Shown piece by piece: positions 25,276-33,872 of a stretch of 64,000 bases of DNA. How positions within the stretch are numbered: position 1 is the first letter of the stretch; each line of letters starts with the position of its first letter. This DNA comes from an uncultured Acidimicrobiales bacterium (lineage in GTDB: Bacteria > Actinomycetota > Acidimicrobiia > Acidimicrobiales > SHLQ01), in assembly GCA_938041035.1 (NCBI GenBank), contig CALHYX010000081.1, positions 24,116 through 88,115 of the forward strand, given 5' to 3'. The notes beneath the pieces are model-generated. The model did no database searches. It saw only the letters and a list, made by a program, of their open reading frames with translations, and was not told where the DNA came from. The position numbers and the translations under genes were made by a program.

Positions 25276-26390
25276 ACCGCCAACGAGTCCTGATCTGGGG
25301 CGGAGGGCTGCTCTTCGTCATCGTGATGCTGGCCTTGTTCAGCCGCTCCGGCGACAGCGGTTTGCCCTTCGACCCCGACAGCCCCGGTCCCGCCGGAACC
25401 AAGGCGCTGCGGCTGCTGATCGAGGAATACGGGGCCGACGTCGATGTGGTCAGGGGCGAAGCCGGCGTCGGCGGTGAGCTCGATCGGCGAGACGCCGACG
25501 TCGTGCTGGTCATCGTGGACCGCATGGCGTCCGCCACCCACACCGAGCTCCGGGAATGGGTGCAGCGGGGCAACCTGCTGGTGCTCGCCGACGGCATTTC
25601 GCCCCTGGGACCCGATTCCAGCCCGTCGACGCTGCGGTCGCAGTGCACCATCGATGCGTTCGCGGGCCTGGGGCTCGAGAACATCACCGTGAACGGAGCG
25701 CTCGACGTTGGACCCGACGACGACTTCTGCCTCGGCACACCTCGGGGCGCGGCCATCGTCAGCAGCCCGGTGGGCGAGGGGCGCATCATCACCTTTGCTT
25801 CGCCGCAGTTCCTCGTGAACGAGTCGTTTGGCTCGGACGACAACGCGGTCGCCATCGCCGCCGCGGTCGTGCCCCGCTCCGGCCGCAACGTCGTCATCAT
25901 CGACCCGAACCACATCGATCCGGGGGTGTTCGCCGACGGCGAGCTGCCCGGATTCGGCGACGAGTCGTTGTGGGATCTCGTACCCGACGGGGTGAAGTGG
26001 GGCCTCCTCCAGCTGATCATCGCCTTCCTGGTGCTGGCCGCCGCCCGAGCGTGGCGTCACGGGCATCCGGTGCCCGAGCCGCTGGTGGTGAACCTGGCGG
26101 GATCCGAACTCGTCGCCGCCACGGGCACGCTGCACGAACGAACCGCCCACCACGACCACGCGGCGCAGACCCTGCGCGAGAACCTTCATCGCACCCTGGT
26201 GCGCCGGCTCGGGCTACCGGCGGCGACCCCCGACGATGTGGTGGCCAAGACTGCTGCTGAACGCCTCGACCTCGATCCCGCCCTCGTCGCCCGAGCGCTC
26301 GATCGCTCCCAACCGGCGGGTTCCGAACAAGCCCTGCTCGATCTAGCTACACGAATACACACCGTGCGCCAGGAGGTGCTCGATGGCTGA
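25272..26390 (+). CDS. DUF4350 domain membrane protein
   Basis: 372 residues, ATG overlapping the previous stop. An N-terminal membrane helix (VLIWGGGLLFVIVMLALF) is followed by an extracytoplasmic DUF4350 domain (PAGTKALRLLIEEYGADVDVV..., then DADVVLVIVDRM and NLLVLADG), a second helix near residue 240 (GLLQLIIAFLVLAAARAW), and a cytoplasmic C-terminus. Same place as Rv3691 in the mycobacterial locus. Overlaps the MoxR gene by 8 nt. Confidence 0.85.
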   Translation: MNRQRVLIWGGGLLFVIVMLALFSRSGDSGLPFDPDSPGPAGTKALRLLIEEYGADVDVVRGEAGVGGELDRRDADVVLVIVDRMASATHTELREWVQRGNLLVLADGISPLGPDSSPSTLRSQCTIDAFAGLGLENITVNGALDVGPDDDFCLGTPRGAAIVSSPVGEGRIITFASPQFLVNESFGSDDNAVAIAAAVVPRSGRNVVIIDPNHIDPGVFADGELPGFGDESLWDLVPDGVKWGLLQLIIAFLVLAAARAWRHGHPVPEPLVVNLAGSELVAATGTLHERTAHHDHAAQTLRENLHRTLVRRLGLPAATPDDVVAKTAAERLDLDPALVARALDRSQPAGSEQALLDLATRIHTVRQEVLDG

Positions 26391-27465
26391 CCAGCCACCC
26401 CAAAGCCCCTACGAACCGGAGTCGTCGTCCCCGGCGCCCCCGCCCGCCGCGGCGGCTGGGCTTCCGGCCCCGCCGCCCGCGCCGCCACCGGTCCCGATGC
26501 CGTCGGCGGCCGGCGTCTCCGAGACCCGGGCGCCGATCATGGCGCTGCGCACCGAGGTGGGCAAGGTTGTCGTCGGGCAGGACGGGACACTGTCGGGTCT
26601 GGTGGCGGCGCTGCTGGTGCGAGGCCACGTACTGCTCGAGGGGGTCCCCGGTGTGGCCAAGACCCTCATCGTCAAGGCGGTGGCCGCCGCGCTGTCACTC
26701 GACTTCGGCCGCGTGCAGTTCACGCCCGATCTCATGCCGAGCGATGTGTTGGGTCAGACCATCTACGAACAGGGGAAGGGGACCTTCAGTTTCCGGCCCG
26801 GCCCGGTGTTCACCAACCTGATGCTGGCCGACGAGATCAACCGGACCCCGCCCAAAACCCAGGCGGCGCTGCTCGAGGTCATGGAGGAACGTCAGGTATC
26901 CCTCGGGGGTCAGACCCGGCCGTTGCCCGACCCGTTCATCGTGGTCGCCACGCAGAATCCGGTCGAGTACGAGGGCACGTACCCACTGCCCGAGGCCCAG
27001 CTCGACCGTTTCCTGTTCAAGCTTCAGGTCGGGTATCCCAACGCCGACCAGGAGACCGAGGTGCTGCGGCGCCACGATGCGGGACTCAACCCCCACGACG
27101 TGAGCGAGGCCGGCGTGCAGGCGGTTGCATCGGCTGCGGATCTGACCCGGGCGCGGGTCGAGGTCGACGCCATGCGGGTGGAAGATCCCATCCTGCACTA
27201 CATCGTCGCCCTGGCCCGGGCAACGCGAGATTCACCGTCGTTGGCCCTCGGCGTTTCGCCGCGCGGCGCCGCGGCGCTGTTGCACGCATCCAAGGCCTGG
27301 GCCTGGCTCGCCGGTCGCCCATACGTGACCCCCGACGAGGTGAAGGCGGTGGCGAAGCCGGCGTTGCGGCACCGGGTGCAGTTGCGCCCGGAAACCGAAT
27401 TGGAAGGCGTCACCGCCGACAGCGTGCTCGACGCCATCCTCTCCTCGGTCCCCGCGCCCCGGTAA
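26383..27465 (+). CDS. MoxR family AAA+ ATPase
   Basis: 360 residues. After a Pro-rich N-terminus of about 45 residues comes the AAA+ core: Walker A GVPGVAKT, Walker B LMLADEINRTPPKTQAALLEVMEE, sensor 1 VATQNPVEYEGTYPLPEAQLDRFLF. MoxR ATPases act as chaperone-like activators of partner proteins, often the VWA/DUF58 protein encoded next to them. The overlap with the DUF4350 gene and the 6-nt gap to the DUF58 gene show one operon. Confidence 0.93.
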   Translation: MADQPPQSPYEPESSSPAPPPAAAAGLPAPPPAPPPVPMPSAAGVSETRAPIMALRTEVGKVVVGQDGTLSGLVAALLVRGHVLLEGVPGVAKTLIVKAVAAALSLDFGRVQFTPDLMPSDVLGQTIYEQGKGTFSFRPGPVFTNLMLADEINRTPPKTQAALLEVMEERQVSLGGQTRPLPDPFIVVATQNPVEYEGTYPLPEAQLDRFLFKLQVGYPNADQETEVLRRHDAGLNPHDVSEAGVQAVASAADLTRARVEVDAMRVEDPILHYIVALARATRDSPSLALGVSPRGAAALLHASKAWAWLAGRPYVTPDEVKAVAKPALRHRVQLRPETELEGVTADSVLDAILSSVPAPR

Positions 27466-27471
27466 CCCGCC

Positions 27472-28779
27472 ATGCCCGTACCCACCGGCCGTCTGGCCAT
27501 CCTCGTTGCGCTCGCGTCGATCGTCACCGTGTTTGTGCCCATGGCCCAACCCGGAGGGATGCTCGTGGTGCTTGCGGTGGTGGTGCTCATCGGGCTCATC
27601 GACTGGGCCCTCGCCCGCAATCCGGCGGCGGTGGAGATCGATCGGCAGTTTCCGCCGAGTATCGTGCTGGGCTCGCGAGCGCAGCTGCGCTGGGTGGTGA
27701 CCAACACGACGAACGCGTCCATCCGCCTGGGGTTCGCCGATCAGCTGGCTCCGTCGTTGCGAGCGGCAGCGCGCCGGCATGCGCTCACCCTCCCGGCCAA
27801 GGGCATCGCCCGCATCGAAGCCGAGGTGCACCCCGAGCGCCGAGGTCGCTTCGACATCGACGATCTGTCGGTGCGCACATTCGGACCTCTGGGATTGTTC
27901 GCCAAGCAGCGCAACCGGGTGCAACCACAGCTGCTTCGGGTGCTGCCGCAGTACCGGTCGAAAGACGAGGCCGAGCTGCGGGTGAAAAAGGCCCGACTGC
28001 TCGAGGTCGGGTTGCGGTCGGCCAAGGGGCGCGGCGGCGGTACCGAGTTCGATCAGCTTCGCGAGTACACGACCGACGATGAGTTTCGCCGCGTCGACTG
28101 GGCGGCGACCGCCCGCCTCGGCAAGCCGATCGTGCGCGACTATCGCGCCGAGCGGAACCAGACGGTGATCAACCTGCTCGACAACGGGCGCACGATGGCC
28201 GGCCGGGTCGCCGATGTGCCCCGGGTCGAACACGCCATGGATGCGGTGATGGCGCTCACCACGGTGGCGACCCGGTTGGGCGACAAGTGTGGCCTGCTCG
28301 CGTTCGATCGCCAGGTGCGGGCGGTCGTGCCTCCCGGGCGCGGCAGTCACCAACTGGGCCTGGTCACCGAGGCGATGTACGACCTCGAACCGGTGCTGTT
28401 GGAGTCGGACTATCGCAGTGCCTTCACCGAAACTCTGGTGCGATTTCGCCGCCGGTCGATGCTGGTGATCCACACCGAGTTGTCGGCCCAGTCGGTGGGC
28501 GAGAACCTCCTGCCGGCCCTGCCGCTGATCGCCCGGAACCACGTGGTGATCGTCGCCGCGGTACGCGACCCCGACGTGCAGTCATGGTCGAGCGATGCGC
28601 CGGATGCCTGGCCCGACGTCTATCGCCAGGCCGCGGCGCTCGACGCGCTCGCCGAGCGCCAACGCACCATCGCTCGGCTGCGGGCGTTCGGCGCGGTCGT
28701 GCTCGACGAACCGCCCGGCGACCTCGCGCCCCGACTCGCCGATGCCTACCTGCGGGTCAAGGCGGTCGGTCGGCTGTAA
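27472..28779 (+). CDS. DUF58 domain protein (MoxR partner)
   Basis: 435 residues with two N-terminal membrane helices (LAILVALASIVTVFVPMA and MLVVLAVVVLIGLIDWALA). The DUF58 signature is DEFRRVDWAATARLGKPIVRDYRAERNQTV, followed by a VWA-like fold with NLLDNGRTMAG. Such proteins are the usual partner of MoxR ATPases. Cytoplasmic face of the membrane; cellular role not established in this group. Convergent with the SpoIIM-like gene. Confidence 0.9.
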   Translation: MPVPTGRLAILVALASIVTVFVPMAQPGGMLVVLAVVVLIGLIDWALARNPAAVEIDRQFPPSIVLGSRAQLRWVVTNTTNASIRLGFADQLAPSLRAAARRHALTLPAKGIARIEAEVHPERRGRFDIDDLSVRTFGPLGLFAKQRNRVQPQLLRVLPQYRSKDEAELRVKKARLLEVGLRSAKGRGGGTEFDQLREYTTDDEFRRVDWAATARLGKPIVRDYRAERNQTVINLLDNGRTMAGRVADVPRVEHAMDAVMALTTVATRLGDKCGLLAFDRQVRAVVPPGRGSHQLGLVTEAMYDLEPVLLESDYRSAFTETLVRFRRRSMLVIHTELSAQSVGENLLPALPLIARNHVVIVAAVRDPDVQSWSSDAPDAWPDVYRQAAALDALAERQRTIARLRAFGAVVLDEPPGDLAPRLADAYLRVKAVGRL

Positions 28780-28796
28780 ACCGGTCGGCGGTGAAG

Positions 28797-29786
28797 TCAG
28801 ACCTTGTGGTCGCGGATGCCGCCGGTGATGCCCTGCGCAGCGGCTCGCCGTCCAAACGTCACGATGTAGAGGATGAAGGCCGCCTCGACCAGCACGCCGA
28901 TGCCGACCCGCGCCCCGGTAGGGAGCGCGCTCGGTGTGACGAAGCCTTCGATGATTCCGGCGATGATGAACGCGACGATGAGGCCCATGACCACGGTGGC
29001 CGACAGCCGGCCCTCCTCGGCCAGCGCTTCGCTCCGCGATCGATCGCCCGGAGAGATGATCGCCCACCCCAGGCGTATACCGGCTGCCCCCGCGATCACC
29101 ACGGCGGACAATTCGAGCAGTCCGTGGGGCAGGATCAGGCCCCAGAACCTGCCCTCCTGCCCGGCGGCGTAGAACAGTCCGGCAGCCAAACCCACGTTGG
29201 CACCGTTGTACATCAGGATCGCCGCGGTGCCCGCGCAGAACACGATGCCGGCAGCGAACGCGAAGAACGACACCTGAATGTTGTTGATCAGCACCCGAGT
29301 GCTGAAGGCCCCGGCGTTCTCGCTCGAGTAGTACGCCTCGAAGTCCTCTTCGACGTAGGCCTCGCGCAGCGCCGGAGGCGCGGTCGCATCGAGGGCGCGG
29401 TCGCTGTTGGCGATCCAGGCGCCCATCGCCAACGCCGGGACGAACGTGAGCGCGGTGGCGATCAGAATGAAGCGCCGCGAATTCCACACCGCGGCGGGGA
29501 ACAGATGGGTGAAGAAGCGGGCGAACGAGCGGGTCGAGCGCGACTTGGTGCCGTAGATCAGCGACCGGGCATCGCCCACCACCAGCGTCAACCGGCCGAT
29601 CAACGCCGGATCCTGGTAGTAGGTGCGCACGTACGACAGGTGCGAGGAGGTGCGCTCGTACAACGCGATCAGTTCGTCGACCTGGGTCGGCTCCAACCTG
29701 CGAATCCGCTTGCGGGCATCCTTGGTCACCGAAGCGAGTCGATCCCACGTCGGCTGGTTTTGGGCGATGTATCGATCGATATCCAT
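28797..29786 (-). CDS. Stage II sporulation protein M (SpoIIM) family membrane protein
   Basis: 329 residues from ATG 29786; GGAG about 10 nt upstream supports it over the GTG at 29831. Starts MDIDRYIAQNQPTWDRL, then a helical stretch with the conserved YERTSSHLSYVRTYY motif. About five membrane helices follow in the second half (FILIATALTFVPALAMGAW, SFFAFAAGIVFCAGTAAILM, GLILPHGLLELSAVVIAGAAG). No sporulation genes are nearby; the family is wider than spore formers. It is the counterpart of Rv3694c, also inverted there. Confidence 0.85.
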   Translation of the reverse strand: MDIDRYIAQNQPTWDRLASVTKDARKRIRRLEPTQVDELIALYERTSSHLSYVRTYYQDPALIGRLTLVVGDARSLIYGTKSRSTRSFARFFTHLFPAAVWNSRRFILIATALTFVPALAMGAWIANSDRALDATAPPALREAYVEEDFEAYYSSENAGAFSTRVLINNIQVSFFAFAAGIVFCAGTAAILMYNGANVGLAAGLFYAAGQEGRFWGLILPHGLLELSAVVIAGAAGIRLGWAIISPGDRSRSEALAEEGRLSATVVMGLIVAFIIAGIIEGFVTPSALPTGARVGIGVLVEAAFILYIVTFGRRAAAQGITGGIRDHKV

Positions 29787-29831
29787 CCGACTCGCTCCAC
29801 TCGCTGGCCCGGCCGCACCGGTTTCGAACAC

Positions 29832-29838
29832 TACGCTA
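29832..29838. promoter_or_regulatory. Shared divergent -10 for the SpoIIM and RDD genes
   Basis: TACGCTA reads TACGCT on plus (29832-29837), 8 nt before the GTG at 29846, and TAGCGT on minus (29838 to 29833). The two hexamers overlap by five bases, so initiation in the two directions should compete. Confidence 0.45.
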
Positions 29839-29839
29839 G

Positions 29840-30772
29840 ATGTCCGTGGATCAGTATCGCGGCATCATCACCCCCGAGGCCGTCGTGCTCGAGTTCGAGA
29901 CGGCGGGAATCGCCTCTCGGCTGCTCGCCCGCCTGATCGATCTGCTCGTACAGATGGTCGCGTTGTGGATGATCATCTTCGTGGCTGCGTTCGCCGCCGG
30001 CGCGGTGGGCGAGGTGGTGGGCCTCATCGCCTTCATCGTCACCCTCTTTCTGCTGCTGTTCGGCTACTCCGCCATCCTGGAATGGCTCTGGAAGGGTCGG
30101 ACCCTCGGCAAGATGGCCCTCGGACTGCGGGTGGTCACCATCGAAGGTGCGCCCGTCGGGTTCGTGCAGTGCGCCATCCGCAGCATGATGCAGCTGGTCG
30201 ACATCTACACCAACGGTGGGGGAGTGGCCATCGTGTCGGCCCTGCTCACCCCGCGATCACAACGCCTCGGCGACCTCGCGGCCGGAACGTTTGTGATCCG
30301 CGAGCGGCGCAGCGCCACCGACGGCACCAGCCAGGCGATCGATTTCCGCCCCCCGATGGGCTACGAGCCCTACGCCCTGAGCCTCGATACGTCGTCGATG
30401 ACCCAGGAGCAGTACGGCCACGTGCGTTCGTTGCTCCTGCGGCTGAACCAACTCGACCCCGGCTACCGCTGGCAACTCGAGAACCAGACAGCCGATGCCC
30501 TCGCCGCCCGGCTGAACCATCAGCGGCCCGCTCATGTGCATCCAACGTCGTTTCTGGTGTGCGCGGCGGCGGCGTACCAGCTGCGCCACGACAACTCGTC
30601 GTTTGCCTCGGTCTCGAACCAGTTCGGCGCCGGCGGCGGTGCTGCTCCGCCGGGTGGTCCGGGGCCGTACGGCGGGGGTCCGCCGGCTCCATCGATGGGG
30701 GTGGGTCCGCCGCTGCAGCACCTGCCGATGCCAACCGGTGCGCCGGTCGCGGTTCCGCCTCCTCAACCGTAG
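29840..30772 (+). CDS. RDD family membrane protein
   Basis: 310 residues from ATG 29840; the in-frame GTG 29846 fits the promoter spacing better. The RDD motif is at the start (VVLEFETAGIASRLLARLIDLLVQM). Two or three helices follow, with the conserved segment LEWLWKGRTLGKMALGLRVV and a C-terminal soluble region ending in a Pro/Gly-rich tail. Members of this family are linked to transport or osmotic tasks. Last gene of the MoxR locus, in the position of Rv3695. Confidence 0.87.
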   Translation: MSVDQYRGIITPEAVVLEFETAGIASRLLARLIDLLVQMVALWMIIFVAAFAAGAVGEVVGLIAFIVTLFLLLFGYSAILEWLWKGRTLGKMALGLRVVTIEGAPVGFVQCAIRSMMQLVDIYTNGGGVAIVSALLTPRSQRLGDLAAGTFVIRERRSATDGTSQAIDFRPPMGYEPYALSLDTSSMTQEQYGHVRSLLLRLNQLDPGYRWQLENQTADALAARLNHQRPAHVHPTSFLVCAAAAYQLRHDNSSFASVSNQFGAGGGAAPPGGPGPYGGGPPAPSMGVGPPLQHLPMPTGAPVAVPPPQP

Positions 30773-30794
30773 GGATCCGCCGTACCCTTGAGGC

Positions 30795-31925
30795 GTGGAC
30801 GAAACCGCTTACCTCGATCACGCCGCGAGCACGCCGATGCGGGCCGGCGCGCTCGACGCGTACAACGCGGCGGCGACCGGGCCGCACGGAAACCCGAGCG
30901 GCGCGCACCGGCTCGCACGCGATGCCCAGCGGCTGCTCGACGAGGCGCGCGACGCCGTGGCCGCAGCCGTGGGTGGCGATCCGGGTGGCGTCATCTTCAC
31001 CGCGGGTGGCACCGAAGCCGACAATCTGGCGATCGCCGGGGTGCTGGGTGCCCGCGGGGGCGTGGCGGTGTGCCCGGCCGCAGAACATCATGCGGTGTTG
31101 TATCCCGTCGAGAACTCCGGCGGACGCGTCGTCGCTCACCGGGAGGACGGTCGAGTCGACCTCGACAACCTCACCGCCGCCCTCGATGAAGAGGTCTCGG
31201 TCGTGTCCGTCATGGCGGTCAACAACGAAAGTGGTGTGATCCAGCCGCTCGATCCCATCGCCGACCTGGTGGCCAAACACGCACCCGACGCGGTGCTGCA
31301 CACCGACGCCGTGCAGGCGGCCGCCTGGCTCGACCTGCCCGAGCACACCCGGCGGGCCGATCTCGTATCGATCAGCGGTCACAAGTTCGGTGGTCCCATG
31401 GGGGTCGGCGCCCTCGTCGTGCGCAACGAGGTCGCCCTGACCCCGCTACTCCAGGGCGGTGGCCAGGAACGCGGCCGTCGAGCGGGCAGTCACAACGTGG
31501 CCGGGATCGTTGCGCTGGGCGCCGCGATCGCCGAGACCGCAGCGGAACGGCTCGAAACGAACGCCCGCGTCGCCGGTCTGCGCGACCGGCTCGCCAACGG
31601 CTTGTTGGAGATGGTTCCCGGCACCGTCGAGTCGGGCAATCGGGCCGACAAGGTGCCCGGATCGTGTCACCTGTGCTTCGAAGGCATCGAGAGCGAGGCC
31701 CTGCTGTTCCTGCTCGAGCAGGGCGGGGTCTATGCATCCGCGGCATCGTCGTGCGCATCCGGTGCTCAGGAACCCTCGCACGTCCTGGCGGCCATGGGCG
31801 TGCCCCGCTCGATGGCCCGGGGGTCGCTGCGATTGTCCTTGGGGGCGTCGAGCACCGCCGCCGACGTCGATCGAGTGCTCGCGGTGCTGCCGCCCGCGGT
31901 CGAACGGTTGCGGGCCCGTGGCTGA
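30795..31925 (+). CDS. Cysteine desulfurase (IscS/NifS family)
   Basis: 376 residues from GTG 30795; TACCCT lies 6 nt upstream (leaderless). A PLP enzyme: Lys197 in SGHKFGGPMGVGAL binds the cofactor and Cys320 in SSCASGAQEPSH carries the persulfide. It supplies sulfur from cysteine. The 8-nt overlap with mnmA suggests that its main job here is tRNA 2-thiouridine formation, though Fe-S assembly is also possible. Confidence 0.93.
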   Translation: MDETAYLDHAASTPMRAGALDAYNAAATGPHGNPSGAHRLARDAQRLLDEARDAVAAAVGGDPGGVIFTAGGTEADNLAIAGVLGARGGVAVCPAAEHHAVLYPVENSGGRVVAHREDGRVDLDNLTAALDEEVSVVSVMAVNNESGVIQPLDPIADLVAKHAPDAVLHTDAVQAAAWLDLPEHTRRADLVSISGHKFGGPMGVGALVVRNEVALTPLLQGGGQERGRRAGSHNVAGIVALGAAIAETAAERLETNARVAGLRDRLANGLLEMVPGTVESGNRADKVPGSCHLCFEGIESEALLFLLEQGGVYASAASSCASGAQEPSHVLAAMGVPRSMARGSLRLSLGASSTAADVDRVLAVLPPAVERLRARG

Positions 31926-32952
31926 GCGCGTACTCGTCGGTATGTCGGGCGGGGTGGATTCCTCCGTGGCCGCGGCCCTGCTGCTCGAGCAGGGTTATGA
32001 CGTCGTCGGCGTCACGCTCAAGCTGTGGGGTGGTGACAGCGACTCCGGCTGCTGCTCGGTCTCCGACGTCGACGATGCCCGGCGGGTGGCCCAGCAGCTC
32101 GGCATCGACCATCACGTGTTCAACTTCGGCGACGAGTTCGATACCCATGTAGTCGAGCCGTACGTGCAGGCTCATTCGCAGGGGCTCACCCCAAACCCGT
32201 GCATCGAGTGCAACCGCCACGTGAAGTTCGACAAGTTGCTGCGCCGGGCCGACGCCCTCGGGTTTGACCTCGTGGCCACCGGTCACCACGCCCGTATCGC
32301 CGCCGACGCCGACGGGGTTCGCCGGGTCACCCGAGGCGCCGATGGCGCCAAGGATCAGAGTTACGTGATCTACATGCTCGACCAGGCCCAGATCGCCCGC
32401 GTGGTGTTGCCGGTGGGAGCGATGACCAAGGACGACGTGCGAGCGGCCGCCACCCGGCTGGGAATGCGCATCGCCAACAAGCCCGACAGCCAGGATGTGT
32501 GCTTCATCACCGCGACGGGTGGGCGGTCGACGTTTCTGACCGACCGAATGGAGCTCACGCCGGGCCGGGTGGTCGATTCCGACGGCAACGAACTGGCCAC
32601 CGTCGAAGCGGTGCAGCTGGTCACGATCGGTCAGCGCAAGGGCCTGGGGTTGGCGGGCGGGTTGCGCGAACCCCGGTACGTCACCGATGTCGACGTGGCG
32701 TCGGCCACCGTCACCGTCGGGCACCGCCGCGACCTGCTCGACGCCGAGACGACGACGCGGAATCCGGTGTGGTCCCACGAGCCGGTGACCGGCGAGCTGC
32801 TCGTGCAGGTGAACGCCCACGGCTCCGCTGAACCGGCCGACTTCGACGGCGAGGTCATCCGGTGGGCGAAACCGCACCGGCGGGTAGCCCCGGGCCAAAG
32901 CGTCGTGTTCTACCGCGGCGACCACGTGGTCGGTGGCGCACTGGTGGTCTGA
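31918..32952 (+). CDS. mnmA: tRNA-specific 2-thiouridylase
   Basis: 344 residues from GTG 31918, overlapping the desulfurase gene. The PP-loop SGGVDSS is at residues 10-16, and the two catalytic cysteines are Cys95 (NPCIEC) and Cys195 (SQDVCFI). MnmA adenylates U34 of tRNA Glu, Gln and Lys and replaces oxygen by sulfur. The desulfurase-mnmA pair is common and functional: sulfur passes from the desulfurase Cys to MnmA. Confidence 0.95.
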   Translation: MAERVLVGMSGGVDSSVAAALLLEQGYDVVGVTLKLWGGDSDSGCCSVSDVDDARRVAQQLGIDHHVFNFGDEFDTHVVEPYVQAHSQGLTPNPCIECNRHVKFDKLLRRADALGFDLVATGHHARIAADADGVRRVTRGADGAKDQSYVIYMLDQAQIARVVLPVGAMTKDDVRAAATRLGMRIANKPDSQDVCFITATGGRSTFLTDRMELTPGRVVDSDGNELATVEAVQLVTIGQRKGLGLAGGLREPRYVTDVDVASATVTVGHRRDLLDAETTTRNPVWSHEPVTGELLVQVNAHGSAEPADFDGEVIRWAKPHRRVAPGQSVVFYRGDHVVGGALVV

Positions 32953-32970
32953 GTACCGCTAACGAGGCCG

Positions 32971-33843
32971 TCAACCGGAATGTTCGCCGTACTGCCGCAT
33001 GACAGCGCCCGGTTGCGTGGGCGTGAACAGAAACGCGCGCAGCGGTGTGAGGGCGAGCTCGTCGGTTCCGGCGTCGCGGCGGCGCAGACCGACATCGATG
33101 GCTTGCTCGAGATCGATCTGGAGGGCGAGGCCGAACGAACCGAGTGTGAGGTCGAGCGCATCGGTGTCGGCTGCGGCGGGCCCGAGGCCGAGGACATCGC
33201 TGCGGGGGAACAGCACCGGCTCCCGAAGGGCCATCTGGTCGTGCAACACCACGCCGGCGGGCACCAGCACCAGCCAGCGGCGACTGAGCACGTGGAGCGA
33301 CCGGATGGCGAACCCGGCGAGGGGTAGGCCGACGGCGGTGACGATGGCGCCGGCTACCCACCGTTGGGCGGCGAGCAGTATCGGGCCGAGAGCGATACCG
33401 GCGACCGCGATCGCCCAGGCGAGCGGGAGCGGGCCTATGAAAACGGCCGCGGGTGCCCGTAGCGGGAGGCGCTGCTCGGCGCCATAGGCCGAACCGGCGA
33501 CGAAGGCCCGGCCGAGATCGGCGCTGAGGAGGGCGACGATGGCGGCGGCCGCGGTGCACACGCCGACGATCGCGGCGTTGGTGGCGTCACCACCGACCTC
33601 GACAGCCGCCCAGATCGTGGCGACCAGGCCGGCGGGCCCCGCCACCCGTATGGCGGTCAGGGTCGTTGTTCGCGGCACCATCGATACGACGAGCACGGCT
33701 GCCCACACCGCCCACAACCCGATCGACGCGGTGGTTTGGAAGGGCTCGTCGGCGTCGGCGAGCGCGGTCGCGAAGAGCGGCCCTGTCGTCAGGGGCAGAA
33801 TCACCCACAGCACTCGAAAAGGCCAGGGCCCAAGTCCGAACAT
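32971..33843 (-). CDS. Hypothetical multi-pass membrane protein
   Basis: 290 residues if started at ATG 33843 (MFGLGPWPFRVLW); longer in-frame starts up to 33906 would overlap the ligA start and are less likely. About six to eight helices (RVLWVILPLTTGPLFAT, GLWAVWAAVLVVSMV, IVGVCTAAAAIVALLSADL, LAWAIAVAGIALGPILLAA, AGAIVTAVGLPLAGFAI) are followed by a soluble C-terminus of about 85 residues rich in Leu and Asp. I recognise no family. The C-terminal part may be a small regulatory domain; its neighbour ligA is divergent. Confidence 0.7.
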   Translation of the reverse strand: MFGLGPWPFRVLWVILPLTTGPLFATALADADEPFQTTASIGLWAVWAAVLVVSMVPRTTTLTAIRVAGPAGLVATIWAAVEVGGDATNAAIVGVCTAAAAIVALLSADLGRAFVAGSAYGAEQRLPLRAPAAVFIGPLPLAWAIAVAGIALGPILLAAQRWVAGAIVTAVGLPLAGFAIRSLHVLSRRWLVLVPAGVVLHDQMALREPVLFPRSDVLGLGPAAADTDALDLTLGSFGLALQIDLEQAIDVGLRRRDAGTDELALTPLRAFLFTPTQPGAVMRQYGEHSG

Positions 33844-33872
33844 CGCTGCGACGATCCCATAGGCTCCGGTGC

